Positions 37,641 through 45,930 of a DNA stretch of 64,000 nt are shown piece after piece; position 1 is the first letter of the stretch, and the number at the start of each line of letters is the position of its first letter. The position numbers and the translations under genes are program-made. The notes beneath the pieces are model-generated. The model was given only the letters and a program-made list of their open reading frames with translations. It did not search any database and had not been told where the DNA came from. The stretch comes from Fructobacillus evanidus (GTDB lineage: Bacteria > Bacillota > Bacilli > Lactobacillales > Lactobacillaceae), in contig NZ_CAUZLM010000003.1 in assembly GCF_963580165.1 (NCBI RefSeq), positions 62,001 to 126,000 of the forward strand, in the 5' to 3' direction.

Positions 37641-37684
37641 CAGCCCATTCAACGTGCACAGCATTCGAATGGAGAAACTGAACA

Positions 37685-39484
37685 ATGAACCTTAAATTAA
37701 TTCGTAATTTTGCAATTATTTCCCACATTGACCATGGTAAGTCGACATTGTCGGACCGGCTAATGGAAGAAACCAAGACGGTTTCTGATCGGGAAATGAC
37801 GCCCCAGTTGCTAGACAGCATGGGGGTGGAGCAAGCACACGGCGTGACGGTCAAGTCACGGACGGTACAAAATACTTACCGGGCCAAGGATGGTCAAGAC
37901 TATCAGTTGAATCTGATCGACACACCGGGGCACGTCGACTTTAACTATGAAGTTACGAAAAGTTTGTCGGCAACCGATGGCGTTATCCTCCTAGTTGATG
38001 CAACTCAGGGTGTGCAAGCACAAACGGTTGCTAATTGGCGGTTAGCCCATGAATTGGGTCTACCAATCTTGCCGGTTTTAAATAAAATCGATGCCGCCAG
38101 TGCTCAAATTGATGAGAGCGAAGAGCAAATCAGACAGTTGGACCCAAGTCTAGTTAATCGGAAGATTTACCATATTTCAGCTAAAACTGGTTTGGGTGTA
38201 GCGGACCTTTTGGAGGCGATTGTTCATGAATTGCCGGCACCAGTCGGTGAAGAAAGCAGTCCGCTTAAGGCCTTGGTTTTTGATTCTGAATATGATGCCT
38301 TTCAAGGGGTGATTGCCCAGGTCCGAGTGATTGATGGTACCTTGAAAAAGGGAGCCGCACTCCAATTGATGGCCAATGGTCAAAAATTGTTGGCCAAGGA
38401 AGTTGGTATTTATCGTCCAAACCGGGTGCCAGTCGATGAGTTGACTGCTGGTGAGGTTGGCTATGTCGTGACTGGGATTAAAGATCCCAAACAGGTAACT
38501 GTTGGGGACACGTTGACGAGTCAAAGTCAGCCGGCTAAAACTGCCTTGCCCGGTTATCAGCAGAGCCAGCCAGTGGTTTACGCTGGAATTTATCCAGTTG
38601 ATGACTATAATGCCTTACAAGAGGCACTGCAAAAATTAGCTTTGAATGATACCTCCCTTGTATTAACGGATGACCAATCTGAGGCGATGGGCCCGGGCTT
38701 TCGTGCCGGTTTTCTGGGAATTTTTCACCTACAAATCATTAAAGAACGCCTCGAAACGGAGTTTGGGATTGAAGTGGTAGTCACGGCTCCAAACGTCTCT
38801 TACCGGGTTCAAGTGGCACAAAAGGGTCAAGATATTCAAACGGTGGAAGTTAACAATCCCACTAAGTTTCCTGATTTTGACCAAATTTTAGCCGTTGAGG
38901 AACCGGTGGTCAAGGCAACCATCATGACACCCAATGACTCGGTCAACCAGCTGATGAAATTAGCGGATGACTATCGTGGAATCTTTATGGATATGGGCAA
39001 TCAGGGCGATTACGTCCGTTTGGTGTATCAAATGCCTTTGTCCGAAATCGCTTATGATTTCTTTAACCAGTTAAAATCGTTGTCGCACGGCTATGCTTCG
39101 TTTAGCACGGAAACAATTGGCTATCAGGAAGCTGATTTAGTTAAGGTTGACGTGCAGATTAACTACGCCAAGGTTGATGCGCTGGCCTTTGTGACCCATC
39201 GTTCACGAGTGGCTGGGCAAACGCAACAATTGGTCCACGAACTAAAAATGACGATTCCAAGGCGTCTTTATCCGATGCCAGTTCAGGCGTTGGTGGAGGG
39301 CCGAGTGGTTGCCCGAGTTGATGTGCCACCGCTGCGTAAAAATGCTGCAGTGAATGGTCAGGCACGGAGTGTCTCTAAGAAGCAGGCACTTCTTCGCCGT
39401 CAAAGTGCCAACAAGCGTCAGGCGGCTCAGTCCGATATTGAGCTACCGCAAGCCGTTTTTAATGCCTTACTTTCACTAAAATAA
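37685..39484 (+). CDS. lepA2: Divergent LepA/EF4-like ribosomal GTPase (LepA paralogue)
   Basis: A 599-residue translational GTPase with the domain order of elongation factor 4. It has the G1 loop HIDHGKST (14-21), DTPGH, NKID, and the LepA-type FRAGFLGIFHLQIIKERLE segment in domain III. EF4 back-translocates or rescues stalled ribosomes. It departs from typical LepA in two places. The switch I motif usually written ERGITIK reads AHGVTVK. The C-terminal CYGGD...RKRKLLEKQKEGK motif is replaced by SVSKKQALLRRQSANKRQA. It is thus more likely a second LepA, such as the lepA2 annotated in L. plantarum, than the housekeeping copy. A leader peptide and attenuator precede it, suggesting induction by slowed translation. 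Confidence 0.85.
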   Translation: MNLKLIRNFAIISHIDHGKSTLSDRLMEETKTVSDREMTPQLLDSMGVEQAHGVTVKSRTVQNTYRAKDGQDYQLNLIDTPGHVDFNYEVTKSLSATDGVILLVDATQGVQAQTVANWRLAHELGLPILPVLNKIDAASAQIDESEEQIRQLDPSLVNRKIYHISAKTGLGVADLLEAIVHELPAPVGEESSPLKALVFDSEYDAFQGVIAQVRVIDGTLKKGAALQLMANGQKLLAKEVGIYRPNRVPVDELTAGEVGYVVTGIKDPKQVTVGDTLTSQSQPAKTALPGYQQSQPVVYAGIYPVDDYNALQEALQKLALNDTSLVLTDDQSEAMGPGFRAGFLGIFHLQIIKERLETEFGIEVVVTAPNVSYRVQVAQKGQDIQTVEVNNPTKFPDFDQILAVEEPVVKATIMTPNDSVNQLMKLADDYRGIFMDMGNQGDYVRLVYQMPLSEIAYDFFNQLKSLSHGYASFSTETIGYQEADLVKVDVQINYAKVDALAFVTHRSRVAGQTQQLVHELKMTIPRRLYPMPVQALVEGRVVARVDVPPLRKNAAVNGQARSVSKKQALLRRQSANKRQAAQSDIELPQAVFNALLSLK

Positions 39485-39494
39485 TCAAAAATCA

Positions 39495-39524
39495 GCCTCA
39501 ACGTAGTTCGCGTTGGGGCTTTTT
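39495..39524 (+). terminator. Terminator after the LepA-like gene
   Basis: GCCTCAACG (39495-39503) pairs with CGTTGGGGC (39511-39519), then five T's. Confidence 0.9.
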
Positions 39525-39719
39525 AATGCTAAATTAAGACTGCTATTTAGAATTGACGAAAAGAAAAACATCTCGATATTCGGAAAAAAGTGGGCTAATT
39601 CGCCAATTGTTTTTAATATTTAAAGAAAAATTTGATAATTTTTGAACTAAATTGACTTTTATTGTTTCAAAGCATAGACTAAAAATTGTAATATTAATAA
39701 AAAAGAAGGAAAATTTAAA

Positions 39720-41399
39720 ATGAAAAAACATGGTGCCGATATTGTCACAGATTCTTTGGTGAATCACGGGGTTGATCTCGTTTTTGGAATTCCAGGAGCG
39801 AAGATTGACCGTTTATTCGAGACATTAGAGCACCCTCAACCGGGGCAGCGGGTACCAAAGTTAATCGTGACCCGTCATGAGCAAAACGCCGCCTTTATGG
39901 CCCAGGCTTTTTCGCGAATTACTGGTAAGACTGGGGTTGTGATTGCCACTTCTGGTCCTGGGGTTGGAAATTTGGTAACGGGGTTGATGACCGCTAATGC
40001 CGAAAGTGATTCAGTTTTGGCCATCGGTGGTCAGGTTCCTCGTCGTGACTTGTATCGGTTGACACACCAATCAACGAATTCGGCGGCTTTGTTTCAAAGC
40101 GTGACCCGGTTTAGTTCTGAAATTCAAGATCCAAACAATATTTCTGAGATTATCGCTAATGCCTTTGCGGCAGCGAATGGAACGAAGCGGGGAGCAGCCT
40201 TTGTTTCTTTGCCACAGGATGTCGATGATGTTGAAGTGACTAGCCCTGCCATACCAGTTGTGAACCAACCTCGCCAGGGGGCAGCGGCTCTAACTGATTT
40301 AGACTGGTTGGCTGAACAAATCAAGGCGGCCAAGTTGCCCGTCTTGCTTGTTGGTGCGCGCGGTTCAGACGATGACACGGTGGCGGCCTTGCACACGTTA
40401 TTGAAGCAAACGCCTTTGCCAGTAGTCGAAACCTTCCAGGGTGCCGGCGTCATTTCGCGTGAATTGGAAGCCCAATCATACTTCGGTCGGGTTGGCCTTT
40501 TCCGTAACCAAACGGGTGACAAGTTGCTGAAGCAATCTGATTTAGTTGTGACGGTTGGCTACGACGCTATCGAATACGAACCACGAAATTGGAACAAGGA
40601 AAACGATTTGAAGATTGTCGCAATGGATGTTGCGCCAGTTCAAATTGACAATAACTTTGTACCAACGCGCCAATTAGTTGGTAATTTGGCTCAATCATTG
40701 ACGCTTTTGACGGAGAAGGTTGCAGGCTACCAGGTGCCATCAGAAAGCCAGGGCACTTTGCAAGAGTTGAAGGCTGATTTGAAGGCGTCTGATGAACCTT
40801 CCTACACGCCGGCACAAGCCAACTTGAATCACCCACTGAACGTTATCAAGGCTTTGCAGAGTCATGTGACTGATGACATGACGGTTTCGACTGATATCGG
40901 CTCGCATTATATTTGGATGGCCCGCCACTTTAAGTCGTATGTCGCTCGCCACTTCTTAACGTCTAATGGAATGCAGACTTTGGGAGTTGGACTACCTTGG
41001 GCAATGGCCGCTGCGATGGTTCGTCCCAACGCCAAATCAGTTTCCGTTTCTGGCGATGGTGGCTTCTTCTTCTCCGCAATGGAATTGGAGACGGCTGTTC
41101 GCTTGCAATTGAACACGGTGCATATTGTTTGGAACGATAATGCCCATTACGACATGGTCAAGTTCCAAGAAGAAATGAAGTATGACGGTCAAGCCGCTGG
41201 TGTCGACTTTGGTAACATTGATATCGTGAAGTATGCCGAAGCCTTTGGCGCTAAGGGATTGCGTGTTGAAACGCCAGATGATCTTGATGCCGTTTTGACA
41301 GAAGCCTTTGCAACAGAAGGACCAGTTGTTGTCGATGTACCAGTTGATTATTCACACAATTTTGAATTAGGAGCTCAGTTGATCGAATCTGAGGGCTAA
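39720..41399 (+). CDS. alsS: Catabolic acetolactate synthase
   Basis: AlsS condenses two pyruvates to alpha-acetolactate with ThDP and Mg2+, the entry to acetoin, diacetyl and butanediol. The 559 residues match the FAD-independent catabolic type. The N-terminal domain has FGIPGAKID and VTRHEQNAAFM with the ThDP-activating Glu54. The C-terminal domain has the ThDP motif SGDGGFFFSAMELETA starting near Gly445-Asp446. The start is ATG 39720 after AAGAAGGAAA. No aldB (acetolactate decarboxylase) is adjacent, but two butanediol dehydrogenases lie 3-5 kb downstream. The gene stands alone between terminators. Confidence 0.95.
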   Translation: MKKHGADIVTDSLVNHGVDLVFGIPGAKIDRLFETLEHPQPGQRVPKLIVTRHEQNAAFMAQAFSRITGKTGVVIATSGPGVGNLVTGLMTANAESDSVLAIGGQVPRRDLYRLTHQSTNSAALFQSVTRFSSEIQDPNNISEIIANAFAAANGTKRGAAFVSLPQDVDDVEVTSPAIPVVNQPRQGAAALTDLDWLAEQIKAAKLPVLLVGARGSDDDTVAALHTLLKQTPLPVVETFQGAGVISRELEAQSYFGRVGLFRNQTGDKLLKQSDLVVTVGYDAIEYEPRNWNKENDLKIVAMDVAPVQIDNNFVPTRQLVGNLAQSLTLLTEKVAGYQVPSESQGTLQELKADLKASDEPSYTPAQANLNHPLNVIKALQSHVTDDMTVSTDIGSHYIWMARHFKSYVARHFLTSNGMQTLGVGLPWAMAAAMVRPNAKSVSVSGDGGFFFSAMELETAVRLQLNTVHIVWNDNAHYDMVKFQEEMKYDGQAAGVDFGNIDIVKYAEAFGAKGLRVETPDDLDAVLTEAFATEGPVVVDVPVDYSHNFELGAQLIESEG

Positions 41400-41471
41400 T
41401 ATTGGCTCGATTATCGTTCAAAAAATTTTTTCGTTTGGACAAACGTCGGCCTCAACCCTTCTTTAATAATT

Positions 41472-41507
41472 AAAAGCCTTTCAGAAAAATGTTTCTGAAA
41501 GGCTTTT
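41472..41507. terminator. Bidirectional terminator between alsS and the TetR gene
   Basis: AAAAGCCTTTCAGAAA (41472-41487) pairs perfectly with TTTCTGAAAGGCTTTT (41492-41507). The gene ends converge here and the A/T arms give a U-tail on either strand. Confidence 0.92.
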
Positions 41508-41527
41508 TTGGTTGACCGACGCTGATT

Positions 41528-42136
41528 TTACTGCTGGTTGGCTAACCAAGCTGGCAGGACAATTTGGTCGATTAGTTCTTCTGGATTAGGCGCTTGCTGG
41601 GTAGCGATAAAGGCATAGTAGCGGCGGATATTACCGAGGAGCATGAGGACCTCCGTGGTAGGAACCTTCTTTATTTCACCACGATTGATGGCTCTGGTGG
41701 CCAACAAGGTGCCGAGCGTAACGGCGCCTTCCTCGGCCTTTTTCAAGAGGTCGTCACCGATTGCTTCACCGTTGACTGCTTGATAGAGCGTAAATTTGAT
41801 TAGATATTGGCTGATTCGTTCATGGAGTCCTTCAATTTGCCGGGCGTTTTCAATCAGGTCACCACGGAGACTACCGGTATCGGGAAAGGATTGCTTGTCC
41901 AAATTTTCTGGAAAACCAGAATTTTCGTGTGCCCAATGGTGGACAGCAGCGACTAAGAGGGCGGAGGGTGAGTCCCAGCGGCGATACAAGACGCTCCGAG
42001 ATGTTTTGGCATAGTGCGCGACGTTTTTAAAGGTCACCGCATCGATGCCTTCTTGATCAAAAAGGCGTAGTGTGACCGCATAGATTGTCTGTTCAAGGGC
42101 TAAGCCACGTTTTCTTGTTTGGGTTTCTTTTTCCAT
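41528..42136 (-). CDS. TetR-family transcriptional regulator
   Basis: A 202-residue repressor-type protein. The N-terminal helix-turn-helix is visible in AVTFKNVAHYAKTSRSVLYRRWDSPSALL (about residues 37-65), preceded by the first helix (IYAVTLRLFDQEG). The rest is the all-helical ligand/dimer domain, which has no recognisable ligand signature. It is divergent from an MFS exporter. The 140-bp gap holds two copies of one 23-bp inverted repeat, so it very probably represses the exporter and itself. The start is ATG 42134-42136. Confidence 0.92.
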   Translation of the reverse strand: MEKETQTRKRGLALEQTIYAVTLRLFDQEGIDAVTFKNVAHYAKTSRSVLYRRWDSPSALLVAAVHHWAHENSGFPENLDKQSFPDTGSLRGDLIENARQIEGLHERISQYLIKFTLYQAVNGEAIGDDLLKKAEEGAVTLGTLLATRAINRGEIKKVPTTEVLMLLGNIRRYYAFIATQQAPNPEELIDQIVLPAWLANQQ

Positions 42137-42157
42137 AGAAATAGTTTAACACACAAT

Positions 42158-42180
42158 ATAAGGAACGTTATGTTTCTTAT
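42158..42180. promoter_or_regulatory. TetR operator 1
   Basis: ATAAGGAAC (42158-42166), five bases, GTTTCTTAT (42172-42180): the arms match at 8 of 9 positions. It abuts the -35 of the MFS promoter. Confidence 0.7.
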
Positions 42181-42208
42181 TGACTTTTCCTTGATAGCCG
42201 AGTATATT
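42180..42208 (+). promoter_or_regulatory. Promoter of the MFS exporter
   Basis: TTGACT (42180-42185)-17-TATATT (42203-42208). It is flanked by the two operators, which is ideal for repression. Confidence 0.75.
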
Positions 42209-42223
42209 AATCAGCGAATCAAG

Positions 42224-42246
42224 ATAGAGAACAATTTGTTCCTTAT
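42224..42246. promoter_or_regulatory. TetR operator 2
   Basis: ATAGAGAAC (42224-42232), five bases, GTTCCTTAT (42238-42246). The right arm is the exact complement of the left arm of operator 1. The site lies 66 bp (about six helical turns) from operator 1 and just downstream of the predicted transcript start. Confidence 0.65.
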
Positions 42247-42277
42247 TTTCTCAAATAAATCGAGTGGAAATGGAAAA

Positions 42278-43663
42278 ATGGAAATTAAAAAGATACGCAA
42301 TGTCGCGCTGATTTTGGCTTTTGGCCTTTTGGCGCCCATGCTTGATACGACCATGACCAATATCGCTATTAATGATATCGGTCGTGATTTGCATACCACG
42401 CTATCGAATGTGCAGTGGATTATTACGGCCTATGTTTTAGCCACGAGTATTGCTGTGCCGTTCTCGGGCTGGTTAACGCAGCGCTTTAATGGCAAATATG
42501 TTTTCTTGGCGGCACAAATTTTCTTTGGTTTGTCCTCAGTTGGAGCGGCGTTGAGTCATGATATCAATGTCTTGATCTTTTACCGAGTCGTCCAAGGGTT
42601 TGCAGCCGGATTAATCATCCCGCTGGTCACAACGATGCTGGTCAATGTCGCGCCACGGGAGCATTTGCAAAAACTAATGATGGTGGTAATGTTGCCAATT
42701 ATGGTTGGCCCAATCTTTGGTCCGATTATTGGGGCGCTCGTTGTTGAATACGGTAATTGGCAATGGATTTTTTGGATTAACGTGCCAATTATGATTCTCG
42801 CAGCTGGCTTGAATTTTTGGAAAGTACCAGATGTTCCGGCCTTGAATAAATCAGCGAAAATCGATTCCCTTGGCATTGCCTTGCTAGGGTTAGGATCGGC
42901 CGCCGTTATTTATGGCCTTTCCCGTGCTGGTGATTTGGCTAGCTTTAATAATGCCGATACCCGTCTCTATGTAAGTGCTGGCTTGTTGGCTTTTGTTGTC
43001 TACTGGATTTGGGGGCGGTACAAAAAAGATCAGGCGGTTTTGCCACTTGCTTTGTTTAAGTCGCCGGTTTACTCAGCAACGACGATTAACTTGGTCTTGG
43101 CTGGGATGGTCACGAATGGGCCGATGCTGATTTTGCCACTGTACTTCCAACAAGGCCGCTCAATGTCTGTCTTGGAAACAGGCCTTTGGCTGTTGCCTCA
43201 AGGAATTGGGATGTTGTTGATTCGCCCGGTTTTGCTGAAATTACTTGATCGCGTTGGTGTTCGCTATGTGGTTTGGTTTGCGCTCTCATTGGCATTAATT
43301 GGGACGATTCCGTTTGGTTGGATTAATGCCAACACGAACATGGGGATTGTTAGTGCCGTTCTCTTTGTCCGTGGCCTGGGTGTTGGTGGTGTGATTATGC
43401 CACTGATGACGACAATCCTCTTGGGTATGGAAAAGGAATTGATTCCGCAAGCTAACATTGGCGCACGAATTTTCCAAAACGTTGGTGGCGCCTTCGGATC
43501 CGCCTTGGTTGCGACCGTTGTTGCTGCCTATATTTCAACTCACCGGGTCCTCGGTGCTAATATTGTTGCCTATCAACACGCCTTTTGGTGGTCGGTGGCC
43601 ATTACTGTTGTAATGTTTATTCCGGCAATCTTTTTGCCAAAGCAAGTTGAGCCAAAGAAATAA
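42278..43663 (+). CDS. MFS drug exporter, DHA2 family
   Basis: A 461-residue proton-driven exporter of the EmrB/QacA type. The signature MLDTTMTNIAINDIGRDL lies in helix 1, followed by LSNVQWIITAYVLATSIAVPFSGWL (helix 2, motif A region) and FYRVVQGFAAGLIIPL (motif B/C). The first plausible start is ATG 42278 (MEIKKIRN), next to GTGGAAATGG. An upstream extension of the frame reads through the operator region and is not protein-like. Expression is probably induced when the divergent TetR protein binds a drug or metabolite; the substrate is unknown. Confidence 0.9.
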   Translation: MEIKKIRNVALILAFGLLAPMLDTTMTNIAINDIGRDLHTTLSNVQWIITAYVLATSIAVPFSGWLTQRFNGKYVFLAAQIFFGLSSVGAALSHDINVLIFYRVVQGFAAGLIIPLVTTMLVNVAPREHLQKLMMVVMLPIMVGPIFGPIIGALVVEYGNWQWIFWINVPIMILAAGLNFWKVPDVPALNKSAKIDSLGIALLGLGSAAVIYGLSRAGDLASFNNADTRLYVSAGLLAFVVYWIWGRYKKDQAVLPLALFKSPVYSATTINLVLAGMVTNGPMLILPLYFQQGRSMSVLETGLWLLPQGIGMLLIRPVLLKLLDRVGVRYVVWFALSLALIGTIPFGWINANTNMGIVSAVLFVRGLGVGGVIMPLMTTILLGMEKELIPQANIGARIFQNVGGAFGSALVATVVAAYISTHRVLGANIVAYQHAFWWSVAITVVMFIPAIFLPKQVEPKK

Positions 43664-43692
43664 TGCGTTTACAGCAAAGTAAATGATAAAGA

Positions 43693-43755
43693 AAAAGTAT
43701 CCGCCAGTTTGTCTCACTGATTTTAAATCAGCAGGGCAGTGATGGATACTTTTTT
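43693..43755. terminator. Terminator between convergent MFS and DUF2798 genes
   Basis: AAAAGTATCC (from 43693) pairs with GGATACTTTT (from 43744), with smaller stems such as CTGAT/ATCAG inside. T- and A-rich edges allow use in both directions. Confidence 0.75.
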
Positions 43756-43777
43756 CGTTAATTAAACATTGTGTGGC

Positions 43778-44245
43778 TTAGTTTTTAGCCGGCGTAACTG
43801 ATCCTTGGACCTTTGCTAAAACAGCTCGAGCAATTGGTCCAACGACTAGGATTTGCATTGGCAAGGCCAAAAGTAGGTTAAAAATCCAAGCCTTTGGATA
43901 AGCTGACAGCGAGTGACCGTTGATTAAAACACCAAAGAGGGACATGCAAGTGACCATGCCCAAAACCATTAGCGTGGAAATGGTCAGTGGAATCTGGAGG
44001 CCATCCGTTGTTTTGAAGCGGGGGACGATGTGCTTGAAGGTCAGCATCTTAGCTAAGGGACCAACGAGGAAACCGTCGCAAACCATGGCAACAATTAAGG
44101 CGATGGGGTAGCCAACGACGACTTCGTGCCAGAAACCATCCGTTAGTCCCTGGGCGAGGTAGATATTGTAAATGGACATGCCTAAGACCATTAGGCCGGC
44201 CATCATCAACATGAAAATCAGTTCTTCTTTAAAATTACGTGGCAT
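43778..44245 (-). CDS. DUF2798 membrane protein
   Basis: A 155-residue protein with four predicted helices arranged as two DUF2798 repeats. Each has a helix pair with the pattern LM.LGM..(Y/L) and a following GPLAK or GPIAR turn (residues about 62-66 and 137-141). It is an integral membrane protein of unknown function common in lactic acid bacteria. AAAGGAG lies 9 bases before ATG. It is single and convergent with the MFS exporter. Confidence 0.8.
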   Translation of the reverse strand: MPRNFKEELIFMLMMAGLMVLGMSIYNIYLAQGLTDGFWHEVVVGYPIALIVAMVCDGFLVGPLAKMLTFKHIVPRFKTTDGLQIPLTISTLMVLGMVTCMSLFGVLINGHSLSAYPKAWIFNLLLALPMQILVVGPIARAVLAKVQGSVTPAKN

Positions 44246-44650
44246 TAATCAATGCTCCTTTTCTTAGTAATTCCAACTTAGCATATAAAAAATTTTCTCG
44301 TAAGTAAGAATTTGATGAGAACTACTAGAAGATTATTTCAAAAATAAAATAGCAATCAATAAAGTCTTCTTCAATCTAAATTAATTGCTTATTTTGGTAA
44401 AAATACTCGATAAATGCTTAAAATCAAGATGATTATTTGTTGTCCGATTTCATTAAAAAGACCATGATGGTTCGGTGTTCTGTTGTACTTGTTAATGTTG
44501 ATTTAACGAAACGTGACTTTGGTTGATATTTAGAAAACGGTCAGCGTCAAAGTAATGACAAATGTCCAAATTCCTGCTATGATGTAACTACATTGGAATA
44601 TTATTGCAACATTGATGCGATGAGTTCGCTGATTTTTACAGGAGTTTTAC
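44246..44650 (+). promoter_or_regulatory. Intergenic region with the promoter of the first butanediol dehydrogenase
   Basis: These 405 AT-rich bases hold no gene. A good promoter, ATGACA (44555-44560)-17-TATGAT (44578-44583), lies about 65 bases before the dehydrogenase ATG. I found no clear Rex or CcpA site. The left end should also hold the DUF2798 promoter, which I could not place with confidence. Confidence 0.5.
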
Positions 44651-45703
44651 ATGAAGGCAGCTGTTTGGCATGGAGCCAAAGACATCAGAATCGAAGAAGT
44701 GGACCTTAAACCACTTGCCAACGACGAAGTGACGATTAAGGTAGCCTATGCGGGTATTTGTGGCAGTGACCTTCATGAATATCAAGAAGGACCGGTCTTA
44801 ATCCCAACGACCTTCCCTGATCCGCTGACAAATGAAGAGGCGCCAATCGTCCTCGGCCATGAATTTTCGGGAGTTGTTGAAGCTGTTGGACCTGATGTCT
44901 ACGATTTTCAGGTGGGTGATCACGTGGCGGTCAATCCTGCAATTACCAAGCGAGAATCTCCGGACGACGTCGATGTTTATGATGGTTATAGCTTTATTGG
45001 GCTGAGCAAGGACGGTGGGTTAGCACCCTATGCGAACGTGTCAGTTCAAAATCTTTATCATTTGCCACAGAATTTTTCATTAAAAGCGGCTGCTATAATG
45101 GAACCAGCAGCGGTGGCCGTACAAGCGGTAAAAGAGGCTGGTTTGGACTTCGGCCAAACGGTCGTGATTTTCGGTGCAGGTCCAATCGGTGCAATGCTGG
45201 CAGAGGTTGCCCGTACGGCAGGTGCTTCGAGAATTGTTGTTGTTGACCTTTCAGAAGTCCGCCTGCAAAAGGCCCGCGAAATGGGGGCGACGGATACGAT
45301 TAATGCGAGCCAGGTTATTGATGTTGAGCAAAGTATCGCCCAAATTTTACCAAACGGAGCGGATGCCTCCTTTGAGGTGGCAGGGGTTCAGGAAACCTTT
45401 GACCAAGCAATTGCTGTGACGAAGCCGCGGGGCTTTGTTGTCGTTGTCTCGATTTTCCCACAGCCAATCCGTTTGGATATTCGACAGCTGATGAATGCCG
45501 GCGTGCGGCTTGCTACTTCGATTGCTTATTCACGTCAAACTTTCCAACAAACGGTTGATTTAGTCACCAGTGGGCAACTCAAGGTTGAACCGCTGATTAC
45601 GTCTGAAATTCGTCTAAATGACTTTTTCAAGAAAGGATTATTGCCTCTAATGGATGATCCTTCTGAAGAAAAAATTTTGGTGAACTTGGCCAAAAGTAAA
45701 TAA
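44651..45703 (+). CDS. butA-like: 2,3-butanediol dehydrogenase, zinc type (copy 1)
   Basis: A 350-residue medium-chain dehydrogenase of the (R,R)-butanediol/diacetyl reductase group, interconverting acetoin and 2,3-butanediol with NAD(H). Catalytic zinc ligands are Cys37 (GICGSDLHEY) and His70-Glu71 (GHEF). The Rossmann motif is GAGPIGAM. The usual four structural-zinc cysteines are missing, and the lobe reads DVYDGYSFIGLSKDGG, as in BdhA-like enzymes. The neighbouring paralogue starts 228 bases downstream with its own promoter. It would regenerate NAD+ from acetoin made through AlsS. The symbol is tentative (also called bdhA or butB), and the exact stereospecificity is unknown. Confidence 0.85.
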   Translation: MKAAVWHGAKDIRIEEVDLKPLANDEVTIKVAYAGICGSDLHEYQEGPVLIPTTFPDPLTNEEAPIVLGHEFSGVVEAVGPDVYDFQVGDHVAVNPAITKRESPDDVDVYDGYSFIGLSKDGGLAPYANVSVQNLYHLPQNFSLKAAAIMEPAAVAVQAVKEAGLDFGQTVVIFGAGPIGAMLAEVARTAGASRIVVVDLSEVRLQKAREMGATDTINASQVIDVEQSIAQILPNGADASFEVAGVQETFDQAIAVTKPRGFVVVVSIFPQPIRLDIRQLMNAGVRLATSIAYSRQTFQQTVDLVTSGQLKVEPLITSEIRLNDFFKKGLLPLMDDPSEEKILVNLAKSK

Positions 45704-45854
45704 ATGGTGAGGAAAAGCTTTCAGAGATGGGAGTTTTTTTTGTTGGTTCCAAGAAGAAGGATGATACTTAGAATTAGGTTACTATCTTCACATTTATTTG
45801 CTCGATAATAAACAAATTTAGCGTTGAAAACGATTTTTTTCTTTAAATCAGTGC

Positions 45855-45910
45855 TATAATGTACTTGTATCATGATATATAATTCACAATATCCGGTTGA
45901 TATCGACCGG
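45855..45910 (+). promoter_or_regulatory. Promoter and palindromic leader of butanediol dehydrogenase copy 2
   Basis: TATAAT at 45855-45860 is followed by an 18-bp near-perfect palindrome CCGGTTGATATCGACCGG (45893-45910), which lies 20 bases before the ATG. It is a candidate operator or mRNA hairpin near the ribosome site. The first copy lacks it. Confidence 0.5.
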
Positions 45911-45930
45911 TCAATGAAAAGAGGTCAATC

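Noticed and set aside
42119..42277. Extended N-terminus of the MFS exporter from 42119
   Set aside because: It would overlap the tetR start and both operators. The sequence is not membrane-protein-like, and ATG 42278 fits the family start.
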